The notes under the pieces were generated by a model. It saw only the letters and a list, made by a program, of their open reading frames with translations, had not been told where the DNA came from and ran no database searches. 64,000 nt of DNA from an uncultured bacterium (GTDB taxonomy: Bacteria > Vulcanimicrobiota > Xenobia > Xenobiales > Xenobiaceae). This document shows, in pieces, positions 41,670 to 51,050 of this stretch. The stretch lies in the NCBI GenBank assembly GCA_934644775.1, contig CAKUDB010000007.1, forward strand, positions 1 through 64,000, in the 5' to 3' direction. How positions within the stretch are numbered: the first letter of the stretch is position 1; each line of letters begins with the position of its first letter. Made by a program: the position numbers and the translations under genes.

Positions 41670-42118
41670 ACCAAAACCTTTCCAAACAGTTACTTTTTTT
41701 AGTGGCCTTAGCGCTGTTAGCCTTAGTTTGGGCAATATCTTACGCCATACCGCGCTACAAAGCGATCGGTAAAACCGAAGCCAGGGTGGCCCGCTTACGC
41801 TCGGAGCGCAATGGCATAACCCAAGCTATGCAGGATTTCTCCCGCTCCAAGAGTTCTAAAGCTGCCCCCAATCCTAACACCGCAGCTTGGATGAACACTT
41901 CCGTACTCAAGAGCCTGGAAAAGAACGTAGAGAGCAACAATCCTTACAAAAACAGCCAGGGCGTACAAGTTAAATTGCGCTCAGTCACAGCAGAGCAAAT
42001 TACCGAATTGCTCGACGCCATGAGAACAACCAACGTGGTAGTCAAAAGTTTTAATCTTGACGACAGTGACGGCAACGGTCGCTGGAATTTAGAGTTTATG
42101 GTCGAGGTGCCGTCATGA
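41666..42118 (+). CDS. gspM: Type II secretion protein GspM
   Basis: The 150-residue product has an N-terminal membrane helix (QLLFLVALALLALVWAISYA), a coiled coil (about 30-60), and a small periplasmic ferredoxin-like domain (about 75-150) ending NLEFMVEVPS. This is the usual plan of GspM, the partner of GspL in the inner-membrane platform. It overlaps both gspL and gspN by four bases (ATGA). Confidence 0.82.
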   Translation: MNQNLSKQLLFLVALALLALVWAISYAIPRYKAIGKTEARVARLRSERNGITQAMQDFSRSKSSKAAPNPNTAAWMNTSVLKSLEKNVESNNPYKNSQGVQVKLRSVTAEQITELLDAMRTTNVVVKSFNLDDSDGNGRWNLEFMVEVPS

Positions 42119-43017
42119 AGATCTTAGCCAAAATAAGCGTCTGGCTGGCTGTCTTTGTTATGGTACTGTTAGTGCGCCTACCCTACGAAACTATTTTAAG
42201 CAGAGTAATGGCCTCAACGGAAAAATCTACCGGTATTAGTATTACTTGGGACGAGATGTCCATGGGACTAACTGGAGTCAATTTAAGTAAGCTTTTAGTG
42301 ACGCTCCCTACCGGAGGTTATTTTACTGCCGACAAGGCCTTTGTCGGCTATTCATTAAAAGGGTTGAGCGTTGATTTTACTCAATACGATTCGGCCAAGA
42401 TTTTAGCTGAAGCTCGCAATGGCAACGGTAATGGCCCAGAGACCAGTTCCTCACCCTCCGCTTCAGCAGACACTACCGAAAAGAAGGTTGGAGCCATTCC
42501 GGGCACAGCTTCTCTGAGTCTCAACGCCTCCGAGCTGATCTTTAAGAGTGAAAATTTGGCCTTAGACACCGGTTCCAAAGATCTTAAAGCAATCCAGTTA
42601 AGCGGCCAGCTCGGCTACAACTATCTGTCTTCTAAAGGCAAAGGAACGCTCGATCTTAAGGTACCCTCCTTAAAGGGCTCTTTGCCGGTCGAATTACACG
42701 ATCTGGAGATCGGGGCCAATATCACTATCGAGCCTTACGAAACTTCAACTTCTTCCCGCAGCGGCCAAAGCGATTCTTCTACTCAAGGCCAAACAGCGGC
42801 TAAATCTTCCAAGCGCACTTCTGTAAACAGCAGACTCACTCTTTACAGCCAAGATGTAACCGGTGAAGGCATTGTTTCACTGCGCTCGACCCCCCAAAAC
42901 AGTTCGCCTATGTTAAACGGCGACCTCACCTTTAAAACAAAAATGTTTGGCACGCACAAAGTCAACATTTCCGGTACTTGGGCCAATCCCGAATGGAACC
43001 TTGCAGGAGCACTCTAG
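42115..43017 (+). CDS. gspN: Type II secretion protein GspN
   Basis: The 300-residue product starts with a membrane helix (ISVWLAVFVMVLLVRLPYET) and continues into a beta-rich periplasmic region of AsmA-like type, with WDEMSMGLTGVNLSKLLVTL, SGQLGYNYLSSKGKGTLDLK and LPVELHDLEIGA. A Ser/Thr-rich insert (about 208-235) is unusual. GspN is an accessory T2SS component of unclear function. Its stop lies two bases ahead of gspD. Confidence 0.8.
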   Translation: MKILAKISVWLAVFVMVLLVRLPYETILSRVMASTEKSTGISITWDEMSMGLTGVNLSKLLVTLPTGGYFTADKAFVGYSLKGLSVDFTQYDSAKILAEARNGNGNGPETSSSPSASADTTEKKVGAIPGTASLSLNASELIFKSENLALDTGSKDLKAIQLSGQLGYNYLSSKGKGTLDLKVPSLKGSLPVELHDLEIGANITIEPYETSTSSRSGQSDSSTQGQTAAKSSKRTSVNSRLTLYSQDVTGEGIVSLRSTPQNSSPMLNGDLTFKTKMFGTHKVNISGTWANPEWNLAGAL

Positions 43018-43019
43018 CA

Positions 43020-45533
43020 GTGAATAAGTTTCGAGTATACATAGTGACAGCTTTACTGACGGTACTGGTATCAGTAGCACCGGCCTTTTCCAACGAGCCG
43101 CCAAAAGATAACCAGGCAGAGCCCCAGAAGCCTATGCTGAGCAAGACCATAGCCGATTCAATGCGCAACGGCCACATTTTGCTCAATTTCGAGAATATCG
43201 ATATTCGAGTTCTCTCACGAGTTATGAGCGAATTGACCGGACGCAATATCATTGTGGACGAGAAGGTAAAAGGGAAGCTAACTATCTTATCTTCCCGAGA
43301 AGTGAGTATTCCTGAAGCTTGGGATATTTTCAAGGCAGCCATCAATCGCTACGGTTTTACCGTAGTCAATCGCGGCGACCACGTCCAGATCGTGCCCGAC
43401 AGTACAGCCAGAAGCATGGGCTCTCTTATGCCAGCTTTACAAGCCAACCCTACTGGCGAAGAGTATGTTATGGCCGTTTTAATTATGAGCCAAGGCGATC
43501 CGGAAAATGCAGTTACGGCTGTCAAACCTTTGCTCTCTGAAAATGGAGTCTTAAGCGCTTATAAAGACGGTTTGGCCGTTTTAGTAGTCGATAAAGCTTC
43601 TATAGTCAACCGTATTGGCCAAATTGTCAAAAGCCTGGACAGCTTGGAGCCCAGCTTAAAGACCGAAGTAGTCTTCCCCAAATATATGGAAGCCGAAAAG
43701 GTTGTAACGGCCATAAAGCCCCTTTATAGCGATAAAGAATCGAAAAAAGCCTTTGGTATTGCCGCTTTCGGCCCCTCCAACGGTGTAGTTATTAGCGCCT
43801 ACCCTAAAGATTTGCGCGATGTTAAAAAGATATTGAAGAAGCTGGATATTCCTATGGCTGCTCCGACCAAAACAGAGCCGGCCCGCTTCTTCGTCCACCA
43901 TCTCCAGTTTGCTCAAGCCGAAGATGTAGCCAAGATCCTTTCCGATATGCTTTCCGAGCGCCAAAAAGCCGTCGAAGAGCAGCTCAAGGAGTCTAAAGTA
44001 CCGGCTACTGAAAATGCGATAAAAAATACTAGCAATAGCTTCCGCAGCGCTTCCGACGGCGTAACCGGCCCTACCGGTGCCAAAGATAAACCTGCCACAG
44101 TAGGTTTCACTTCTTCCAAAGTTTCGGCCGATAGCGATACCAACTCTTTAGTCCTTTATATCTCCCCTTCCGAATACGACGAGCTTAAAGCTGTTATTGC
44201 TAAATTGGACGCCGAGCGCAGCCAGGTACAGATTTCGGCCATCGTGGCTGAAGTTTCCCTTAAAAGAGCGGCCGAATTGGGTATAGGTTGGCAAGCTCTT
44301 ACTTCTGGTGGAGTGATCGGCTCCTACAAGGGTGGCTTAACCGAAGAAGGTTTGCTTAACGTATTGGCTGGAGGTAACTTTGTCGCTGGCGTAGTGGGAG
44401 GCGATACCCGCACGATTACGGTAAGCAACCAAAGCGTAGATGTTCCCGAATTTTTCGCCTACTTGTCGGCCCTCAATTCCAGTAACGATTTCAATTTAAT
44501 CTCTGCTCCTCGCGTCCTTACCCAGGACAACAAGAAGGCCACTATCAACGTGGGCCAGGTAGTTCCTTTCGCTACCGGCGGCAAGCTCGACGCTTACGGC
44601 TCTCCTACCGTCACTTTCGACTATCGCGAAGTAGGTATCAAGCTGGAAGTCACTCCCCATATGAGTCGTACCGGCAAGATCCGCATGGAAGTCAAGCAAG
44701 AGATCCAAGAAGTCACCGAGTATCTCGACCAAGAGATGGCCGGCGTCAAATTCAGCGCTCCAGTCGTTTCTAACCGCAGCGTCGATACTACCGTCACTAT
44801 TCCCGACGGCAAAACTCTCTTAATCGGTGGCCTTATTTCCAAGCGCACTTCCGATCAGGTAAAAGGTGTGCCTATCCTCAAAGATCTGCCTTTATTGGGC
44901 TGGCTCTTCCGTGATAAGAGTACAGACGACCAAAAGACCAGTATCTTTATCTCTTTAACTCCCAAAATTGTCGATTTAGACGAAACTATCGATACTAGCG
45001 ACAGAGCCATTGCTCCTTATCTCGACGGCATAGGCGAAGCTGGTGATCAGAATTACGAAAACCGCGACACTTTACAGACGGCTCCCGAAATTAAAGATAC
45101 CGACTCCGACGCTTCCGGTGCCAAAGTTACCAAAGCCCTCGACAAGAAGGCTGTCGACAAGAAAGCTAAGTCGGTTTCTACTTCCTCTGTAGAGAATGAA
45201 GGCGACAGGCAGAAGCAATTAGCCGATACTGACAAAGGACGGCCGAGCAAAAAGCTTAGTAAAAAACAGGTTCGTCGCTATAACAGCGTGGCTAAGCGTC
45301 GCGTCTTTGATAAGATGGATACTGAGCATACCGTTTATAGCAACGTACAGGATCCTCTGCCTAAGCAAGAGCAATTACGTACAGCCAGCGCCGAAGTGCC
45401 TACCCAAGTAAAAGAGTCCCTTACTCCAGCGACAGTAAAAGTTACTCCGGCTTCCAGCCCGACGGCCGCCCCTTCGGCTCCTCAAGAAGATCTGGTTCTC
45501 CCCGCTCCTGTTAGCTTGGAGAAGCGCCCCTAG
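43020..45533 (+). CDS. gspD: Type II secretion secretin GspD
   Basis: GspD forms the outer-membrane channel. After a signal peptide (VYIVTALLTVLVSVAPAFS), the 837-residue product has N0 (about 40-110: LNFENIDIRVLSRVMSELTG), N1, N2 and N3 domains, then a secretin core (about 400-650) with VVPFATGGKLDAYGSPTVTF, VSNRSVDTTVTIPDGKTLLI and GVPILKDLPLLGWLFR. The last ~170 residues form a charged, repeat-like tail that may be a pilotin-binding region. The start is the GTG at 43020, preceded by AGGAG at a 10-base gap, two bases after the gspN stop. Confidence 0.95.
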   Translation: MNKFRVYIVTALLTVLVSVAPAFSNEPPKDNQAEPQKPMLSKTIADSMRNGHILLNFENIDIRVLSRVMSELTGRNIIVDEKVKGKLTILSSREVSIPEAWDIFKAAINRYGFTVVNRGDHVQIVPDSTARSMGSLMPALQANPTGEEYVMAVLIMSQGDPENAVTAVKPLLSENGVLSAYKDGLAVLVVDKASIVNRIGQIVKSLDSLEPSLKTEVVFPKYMEAEKVVTAIKPLYSDKESKKAFGIAAFGPSNGVVISAYPKDLRDVKKILKKLDIPMAAPTKTEPARFFVHHLQFAQAEDVAKILSDMLSERQKAVEEQLKESKVPATENAIKNTSNSFRSASDGVTGPTGAKDKPATVGFTSSKVSADSDTNSLVLYISPSEYDELKAVIAKLDAERSQVQISAIVAEVSLKRAAELGIGWQALTSGGVIGSYKGGLTEEGLLNVLAGGNFVAGVVGGDTRTITVSNQSVDVPEFFAYLSALNSSNDFNLISAPRVLTQDNKKATINVGQVVPFATGGKLDAYGSPTVTFDYREVGIKLEVTPHMSRTGKIRMEVKQEIQEVTEYLDQEMAGVKFSAPVVSNRSVDTTVTIPDGKTLLIGGLISKRTSDQVKGVPILKDLPLLGWLFRDKSTDDQKTSIFISLTPKIVDLDETIDTSDRAIAPYLDGIGEAGDQNYENRDTLQTAPEIKDTDSDASGAKVTKALDKKAVDKKAKSVSTSSVENEGDRQKQLADTDKGRPSKKLSKKQVRRYNSVAKRRVFDKMDTEHTVYSNVQDPLPKQEQLRTASAEVPTQVKESLTPATVKVTPASSPTAAPSAPQEDLVLPAPVSLEKRP

Positions 45534-45597
45534 GTAAGCTTTACCTTATTGCCAACTATGTTCTTTAGTCTTTTTGTTTTGAGCTAGGAGAAGTTCT

Positions 45598-47040
45598 GTG
45601 CCTTCGATTCCTACCGAGTTTTATCAGCGCCATCATATTCTGCCTTTAGAGGAAGAAGAGAGCTTTATTAAGATCGGTATCCATAAGGATACTCCGCGCC
45701 AGCTCTTCGAAGATATTCGTTTACTGTTGCACAAAGACGTCATTCCTGTGGTCATGAGTGTGGAAGAGCTGGAAAACGGTTTGCGCCGCATGATGGTCGA
45801 CGAAGAGAAATTGGGCCAAAGCGATGAAGCCGACGACACTAAAGACGTCGATGTCAGCCAGGACTTACTAGCCGACGCCGCTGACGCTCCTATAGTGCGC
45901 TTGCTCAACACTTTGTTCCTTAAGGCCATGGAGACGCGCACTTCTGACATCCACATCGAGCCTTATGCCGAGCAAACGGTAGTGCGTATGCGTATCGACG
46001 GCGTTTTGCACGAAGTGCACAAGATGGCTCGTTCTAGCCATCCCCAATTGGTAGCCCGCGTAAAGGTTATGTCCAATCTGGACTTAGCTGAGACGCGCCA
46101 CCCCCAAGATGGCCGTTTACACGTCCATTCCGGCGACAGACAATTAGATGTGCGTGTTTCCATTGTGCCCACTTTACATGGCGAAAGGGTAGTAATGCGC
46201 CTTTTGGAAAAGAACTTGCGTATGCTTAGCCTAAAGCAACTGGGCCTCAACGAGCACGATCGCCAAGTTGTCACCGATCTGGTCAGCCACCCTTACGGCC
46301 TCTTCTTGATTACTGGCCCTACCGGATCAGGTAAAACTACTACTCTCTATGCCATTTTAGATATGATTCGCTCTCCAGAGCGCAACATTATTACTATTGA
46401 AGATCCTGTAGAATATCAGTTGGCCGGTGTAGGTCAGATTCAGGTTAATGAAAAGATTGGCATGACCTTTGCCAGTGGTTTGCGCTCAGTCTTGCGCCAA
46501 GACCCCGACGTTATTATGGTCGGTGAAATTCGTGACCCCGAGACGGCCGATATTGCCATTCACGCCGCTTTGACCGGCCACTTAGTCCTTTCGACCTTGC
46601 ACACCAACGACGCCCCTACTGCCGCCACCCGTCTACTCGATCTTGGCATACCACCTTATTTGCTCTCCTCTTCCCTTTTGGGGGCTATGGCTCAGCGCTT
46701 GGTACGCAACTTATGTCCCCATTGTAAACAGCCTTGTGATCCCGATCCCGACGATTTGTACCGTTTGGGCATTCAAAAAGTGCCTGCCGGATCGCAATTT
46801 TATAAACCGGTTGGCTGCCCTCAATGTCACGGTTCCGGCTACAAAGGGCGCTTAGGTATCTATGAAATTATGAGCGTCGACGAAGATTTGCGCAGTCGCA
46901 TAGCCCGCTCGGAAGACTCGCGCATCTTGGGCAGGGCGGCCCGCGACAAAGGTATGGCCACCCTTTTAGACGACGCCATTAAAAAGGTGGAATTGGGCTT
47001 AACTACCCCGCAAGAAGCGCTGCGGGCCGCCCGCTTATAA
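45598..47040 (+). CDS. gspE: Type II secretion ATPase GspE
   Basis: GspE powers pseudopilus assembly from the cytoplasm. The 480-residue product has a short N1E/N2E part, then the ATPase core: TGPTGSGKTTTLYAILD (Walker A), GEIRDPETADIAIHAALTGH (Asp and His boxes) and LSTLHTNDAPTAATRLLDLG. A four-Cys zinc motif (CPHCKQPCDPD...CPQCHGSG) lies near the end. The GTG start at 45598 has AGGAG seven bases upstream. Confidence 0.95.
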   Translation: MPSIPTEFYQRHHILPLEEEESFIKIGIHKDTPRQLFEDIRLLLHKDVIPVVMSVEELENGLRRMMVDEEKLGQSDEADDTKDVDVSQDLLADAADAPIVRLLNTLFLKAMETRTSDIHIEPYAEQTVVRMRIDGVLHEVHKMARSSHPQLVARVKVMSNLDLAETRHPQDGRLHVHSGDRQLDVRVSIVPTLHGERVVMRLLEKNLRMLSLKQLGLNEHDRQVVTDLVSHPYGLFLITGPTGSGKTTTLYAILDMIRSPERNIITIEDPVEYQLAGVGQIQVNEKIGMTFASGLRSVLRQDPDVIMVGEIRDPETADIAIHAALTGHLVLSTLHTNDAPTAATRLLDLGIPPYLLSSSLLGAMAQRLVRNLCPHCKQPCDPDPDDLYRLGIQKVPAGSQFYKPVGCPQCHGSGYKGRLGIYEIMSVDEDLRSRIARSEDSRILGRAARDKGMATLLDDAIKKVELGLTTPQEALRAARL

Positions 47041-47080
47041 TTTTTCGGAGCAAAACTTAAGGAGAATACTTTAAAGCGCT

Positions 47081-48250
47081 ATGCCTCTTTATTCTTACGA
47101 AGGTACCGACAGTAAAGGCAAACAAGTGAAGGGCCTGGTGGCGGCAGTTTCCCATGCCGTAGCCCACCAAAAGCTTAAAGAGCGCAAAATTTTCCCCACC
47201 AAAGTAGAAGAAGACGGCGGAACAAAAGGCAGCCAAGCCGGCGACGACGATTTAGCTTACACAGTCTTGCAGTTATCGGCCTTGCTTAAGTCGGGCATAC
47301 CTATGGACGAGGCTTTAGGCTCGCTAGCCGAGTCGGCTGAAAGTTCCAAGTTGCGCAAAGCTCTGGCCCGAGTCCAAGTACGTTTGCGCGAAGGTGAAAG
47401 TTTATCTAGCAGCCTAACCGAGGATAGCATCTTTCCTCCTATGTTGGTGCGTATGGTCAGCGCCGGTGAAGAAGCCGGCCAACCGGGCGTCATCTTAGAG
47501 CGCTACGCCAACTTTTTGCAAGATGAAATAGAACATCGCCGCGCTTTGCAATCGGCCTTAGCGTATCCGGTAGTGTTAGTTTCACTCTCGATAGTCCTCT
47601 TAATTGCTTTAGTTATGTTTTTAACACCGGTAATTCAGGAGATGTACGATTCTACCGGCAACGAGCTTCCCGGTATTACTCAGCTAATGATCAACGCAGG
47701 CACCTTCTTGCGCAGTTGGGGGCCAGCCGTTTTGGGTGGGGCTATCGTTATTATCTTTTTAATTTCCCATTCTCTTTCTAGCCTGACTAAGGACAGGCTC
47801 AAAATGAACTTCCCTATTTTGGGTCGCATGATTAAGGCTGGTCTTTTAGCCAGATGGGCTCGCACTTTGGCCCTCTTGCAAAGCTCTGGCGTCCCTTTGG
47901 TGCGCTCTTTGCAAATGAGTCGCGAAGTGGTAGATAATGCCGCTTTAGATAAAGAGCTACGCGGCGTAGAGCAAGCCGTCGAGCGGGGCGACGGTCTGTC
48001 CAATTCCCTTTCCCGCATCCAACTGATCCCGCCGCTACTCCAACAATTCTTAAGGACTGGCGAAAAGACCGGCAATATGGATGAAATGCTCACTTCAGCA
48101 GCCAGTTTCTACGAGCGCGAGCTGGCCCGCCGCCGCCAAACCATGATCCGCTGGCTAGAGCCATGCCTTATCCTCTTCATGGGCGTAGTGGTAGGTATGG
48201 TAGTTATTTCTGCCTTACTCCCACTTTCACAATTGTCTGCCCAGTTGTAA
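47081..48250 (+). CDS. gspF: Type II secretion platform protein GspF
   Basis: GspF is the polytopic inner-membrane platform protein. The 389-residue product has two T2SSF repeats with three membrane segments: YPVVLVSLSIVLLIALVMFL, SWGPAVLGGAIVIIFLISHS and LEPCLILFMGVVVGMVVISA. MPLYSYEGTDSKGKQVKGLV at the N-terminus is the family opening. The nearest AAGGAG is 16 bases from the ATG. A strong hairpin lies after it, and no gspG follows, so the operon ends here. Confidence 0.95.
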   Translation: MPLYSYEGTDSKGKQVKGLVAAVSHAVAHQKLKERKIFPTKVEEDGGTKGSQAGDDDLAYTVLQLSALLKSGIPMDEALGSLAESAESSKLRKALARVQVRLREGESLSSSLTEDSIFPPMLVRMVSAGEEAGQPGVILERYANFLQDEIEHRRALQSALAYPVVLVSLSIVLLIALVMFLTPVIQEMYDSTGNELPGITQLMINAGTFLRSWGPAVLGGAIVIIFLISHSLSSLTKDRLKMNFPILGRMIKAGLLARWARTLALLQSSGVPLVRSLQMSREVVDNAALDKELRGVEQAVERGDGLSNSLSRIQLIPPLLQQFLRTGEKTGNMDEMLTSAASFYERELARRRQTMIRWLEPCLILFMGVVVGMVVISALLPLSQLSAQL

Positions 48251-48285
48251 TTTTTTAAGAACCAGTTTGTAAAGTAAGTTATCAA

Positions 48286-48331
48286 CAAAAAAAAGTAAGG
48301 CCATTCAGCTAATGCAGAATGGCCTTACTTT
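48286..48331 (-). terminator. Strong terminator between convergent gspF and arcC
   Basis: AAAGTAAGGCCATTC (48292-48306) pairs perfectly with GAATGGCCTTACTTT (48317-48331). The T run lies on the minus strand, so it mainly serves arcC; the stem could still pause plus-strand transcription from gspF. Confidence 0.9.
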
Positions 48332-48351
48332 GCCGATTGGCGCTTCAAAAC

Positions 48352-49293
48352 TTAGTCTTTTACGAAGCGAGTTCCGGCCAAGCCTTTGACGGCTTTACTC
48401 AAATTCTCAGGATTAGTAATAATGGCTTCTTTACCGCCAGCTTCCAAGAATTTGATAGCTGCTTCTACTTTGGGAGCCATACTGCCCTTAGCGAATTGTC
48501 CTTGGGCCATATATTCTCTAGCTTCGGAAACGGTGACGGTATCGAGAGCTTGCTGGTTGGGCTTACCGAAATTGATATAAACCTTATCTACAGCTGTAGA
48601 AATAATGAAAGAATCGACATCTAAGTTGGCTGCTAAAAGACCAGAGGCGTAGTCCTTATCGATAACTGCCGCCACGCCAGTATAGCGTCCCTCTTTTTCG
48701 ACAACGGGCACACCGCCGCCACCAACGGCGATCACTACCTGACCGGCCTTAATTAAAGTGCGAATCGATTCCAATTCCACAATCTTTTGCGGCTTGGGAG
48801 AAGCTACTACGCGACGCCAACCCCGGCCGGCATCTTCCATAACATCCCAGCCGTCAGCTTCGTGGCGCTGTTTGGCCTGAGCTTCGTCCATGAAGGGGCC
48901 AATCGGCTTAGTAGGATTGTGGAAAGCGGGATCGTCAGCTCCAACTACTACTTGAGTGACTAAGGTAGCGCAGCCTTTGTGCAAGCCGCGCTTCAAAAAT
49001 TCGTTATGTAAAGCCATTTGGAATTGATAACCGATAGCCCCTTGGGTATCAGCTACGGCGGAATCAACGGGCACAGTGTGGATAGCTTGGTGAGCCGTTT
49101 CGCTGCGCAACAAAATAAAACCGACCTGAGGACCGTTGCCATGAGTAAGAACGACTTCCCAGCCCTCTTCAATCATATTGACTACATGGGAAACGGTTTC
49201 ACATACAGCATTGTACTGATCGGGTACGGTTTGGTGCTGCTTATCTTTAATTAAAGAATTACCGCCTACGGCTACTACGGCCACACGAGACAT
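48352..49293 (-). CDS. arcC: Carbamate kinase
   Basis: Carbamate kinase makes ATP from carbamoyl phosphate and ADP, the last step of arginine, agmatine or purine-derived fermentation. The 313-residue product has VAVGGNSLIKDKQHQTVPDQ, LTHGNGPQVGFILLRSE and VIAVGGGGVPVVEKEGRYTG, characteristic of the family. GGAGG lies 10 bases upstream of the ATG. No arginine deiminase (arcA) or ornithine carbamoyltransferase (arcB) gene is in the window, so the gene stands alone; the metabolic source of carbamoyl phosphate is not clear. Confidence 0.95.
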   Translation of the reverse strand: MSRVAVVAVGGNSLIKDKQHQTVPDQYNAVCETVSHVVNMIEEGWEVVLTHGNGPQVGFILLRSETAHQAIHTVPVDSAVADTQGAIGYQFQMALHNEFLKRGLHKGCATLVTQVVVGADDPAFHNPTKPIGPFMDEAQAKQRHEADGWDVMEDAGRGWRRVVASPKPQKIVELESIRTLIKAGQVVIAVGGGGVPVVEKEGRYTGVAAVIDKDYASGLLAANLDVDSFIISTAVDKVYINFGKPNQQALDTVTVSEAREYMAQGQFAKGSMAPKVEAAIKFLEAGGKEAIITNPENLSKAVKGLAGTRFVKD

Positions 49294-49454
49294 ATTAAAA
49301 GAACCTCCGAAAGGATATTTATTAAGTATAGATGATCGGCTTTTTTTTCGGAAAAGCCGCCTAAAAACCGATATAGTTTCTTCTTAGCTTAAACTAAGAG
49401 GAGTGGCGCTTAGGCAGCCAACCTCTAAAAACATACCAAGACTAAATGATAAAA

Positions 49455-50726
49455 TTAAACGTCGCCACGACGATCTTCCTGTAAACGCTGAGCATAAAGA
49501 GGGAACTCTTGGCAAAGTTCTCCCACTTCACAGCGTACTTTAGCGGCTAAATCTGTATCTTGAGGAGCGCTCAAAATTTCCAAGATCCAATTTCCAATAC
49601 GCTCCATTTGTTTAATACCCATACCGCGTGTAGTCAGAGCCGGAGTACCTAAACGAATGCCACTAGTGATAGCCGGGGGATTACTGTCAAAGGGAATAGC
49701 ATTTTTGTTGACAGTAATTCCAGCATTGTGTAAAGCATTTTCGGCTTCGCGACCAGTTAAGCCCAAAGGAGTGACGTCGACCAAAATTAAATGGGTATCG
49801 GTGCCGCCGGAAATTAAGCGAGCTCCACCTTCGGCCAAGACTTTGGCCAAAGCCCTGGCGTTATCTACAATGTGATGCTGGTATTCTTTAAATGAATCTT
49901 GCTGAGCTTCTTTAAAAGCTACAGCCTTACCAGCAATAACATGTTCTAAGGGGCCGCCCTGATAGCCGGGGAAGACATTTTTATCGACAGCTTTAGCCAA
50001 CTCGGCTTTACATAAAATCATGCCACCACGAGGGCCGCGCAAAGTTTTGTGAGTGGTGGTTGTCACAATATCGGCTACAGGCACGGGATTTTGGTGTAAT
50101 CCGGCGGCTACTAAACCGGCGAAATGGGCCATATCTACCATAAGCTTAGCCCCAACTTCATCGGCTACAGCCCTAAAAGGAGCAAAGTCGATCTCTCTAG
50201 GATAGGCGCTCGAGCCGGCCAAGATAACTTTAGGCCGAGATTCCAAAGCCAATTTGCGCATGGCTTCATAGTCAATAAGTTCAGTCTCGGGATTTAAGCC
50301 ATATTGGACTACATTAAAATGGGAGCCACTGAAATTGACTTTATGGCCATGAGTAAGGTGACCGCCGTGGGCTAAAGCCATACCCATAATAGTATCGCCG
50401 TGGGCAGCGATCGAATAGTAGGCCGCCAAATTAGCAGACGAGCCGGAATGGGGTTGCACATTAGCATGGTCAGCTCCGAAAATGGCACAGGCCCGCTCTC
50501 GAGCCAAATTTTCGATAATATCCACATTTTCGCAACCACCGTAATAGCGCTTGCCCGGATAGCCTTCGGCATATTTATTAGTCAAAACGCTGCCCTGAGC
50601 TTCTAAGACGGCTTCACTGACAAAGTTTTCCGAAGCGATCATTTCTAAAGTTTCAGCCTGACGGCAAGTTTCGTTATAAATGGCTTGGGCCACCTCGGGA
50701 TCGACTGACCAAACGTGCTTTAACAT
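49455..50726 (-). CDS. glyA: Serine hydroxymethyltransferase
   Basis: GlyA interconverts serine and glycine and charges tetrahydrofolate with a one-carbon unit. The 423-residue product has LEMIASENFVSEAVLEAQGS, ANVQPHSGSSANLAAYYSIA and the PLP lysine in VTTTTHKTLRGPRGGMILCK. I start it at the ATG at 50726 (MLKHVWSVD), with GGAGGG 11 bases upstream. An in-frame TTG ten codons earlier is less likely. No glycine riboswitch was found upstream. Confidence 0.96.
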   Translation of the reverse strand: MLKHVWSVDPEVAQAIYNETCRQAETLEMIASENFVSEAVLEAQGSVLTNKYAEGYPGKRYYGGCENVDIIENLARERACAIFGADHANVQPHSGSSANLAAYYSIAAHGDTIMGMALAHGGHLTHGHKVNFSGSHFNVVQYGLNPETELIDYEAMRKLALESRPKVILAGSSAYPREIDFAPFRAVADEVGAKLMVDMAHFAGLVAAGLHQNPVPVADIVTTTTHKTLRGPRGGMILCKAELAKAVDKNVFPGYQGGPLEHVIAGKAVAFKEAQQDSFKEYQHHIVDNARALAKVLAEGGARLISGGTDTHLILVDVTPLGLTGREAENALHNAGITVNKNAIPFDSNPPAITSGIRLGTPALTTRGMGIKQMERIGNWILEILSAPQDTDLAAKVRCEVGELCQEFPLYAQRLQEDRRGDV

Positions 50727-50837
50727 ATCGCGCTCTACCCTCCGATTTAAGTGCAAGACCGAACTTCTTAAGGCCTCTACAAACTCTTTAGCTAATTTCG
50801 CCTAAATGGTTGGCAAACCTACTTAGATAGCTTTACC

Positions 50838-51050
50838 TTAACCGACGATATTCTCTACCTTATAGCCAGCTTTTTCGACCGCTTCACGCAAAACTTCAGC
50901 CGAGACCTCTCGACTAAGCTCCACAACGACCATCTTTTGCTTACGCTCGATGCGGCCAACTTTAACCCCTTCAATACTTTCGAGCGCCTTAGTGACGTGC
51001 ATTTCACATTTTTCGCACATCATTCCCTCAATATAAAGGATTTTAGTCAT
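50838..51050 (-). CDS. Possible internal start: stand-alone CopZ-like copper chaperone
   Basis: Within copA and in the same frame, an ATG at 51050 is preceded by GGAGG with an eight-base gap, a better ribosome binding site than that of copA itself. Starting there gives 70 residues: MTKILYIEGMMCEKCEMHV and one complete HMA fold, the normal size and beginning of a free CopZ chaperone. Its separate translation is inference. It may be a fossil of a former copZ gene that fused to copA, or a working internal start. Confidence 0.4.
   Translation of the reverse strand: MTKILYIEGMMCEKCEMHVTKALESIEGVKVGRIERKQKMVVVELSREVSAEVLREAVEKAGYKVENIVG

Noticed and set aside
49337..49359. Hairpin CGGCTTTT...AAAAGCCG as a terminator upstream of arcC
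   Set aside because: On neither strand is it followed by a T run; the T run is inside the stem. It is probably an incidental repeat in the arcC leader.
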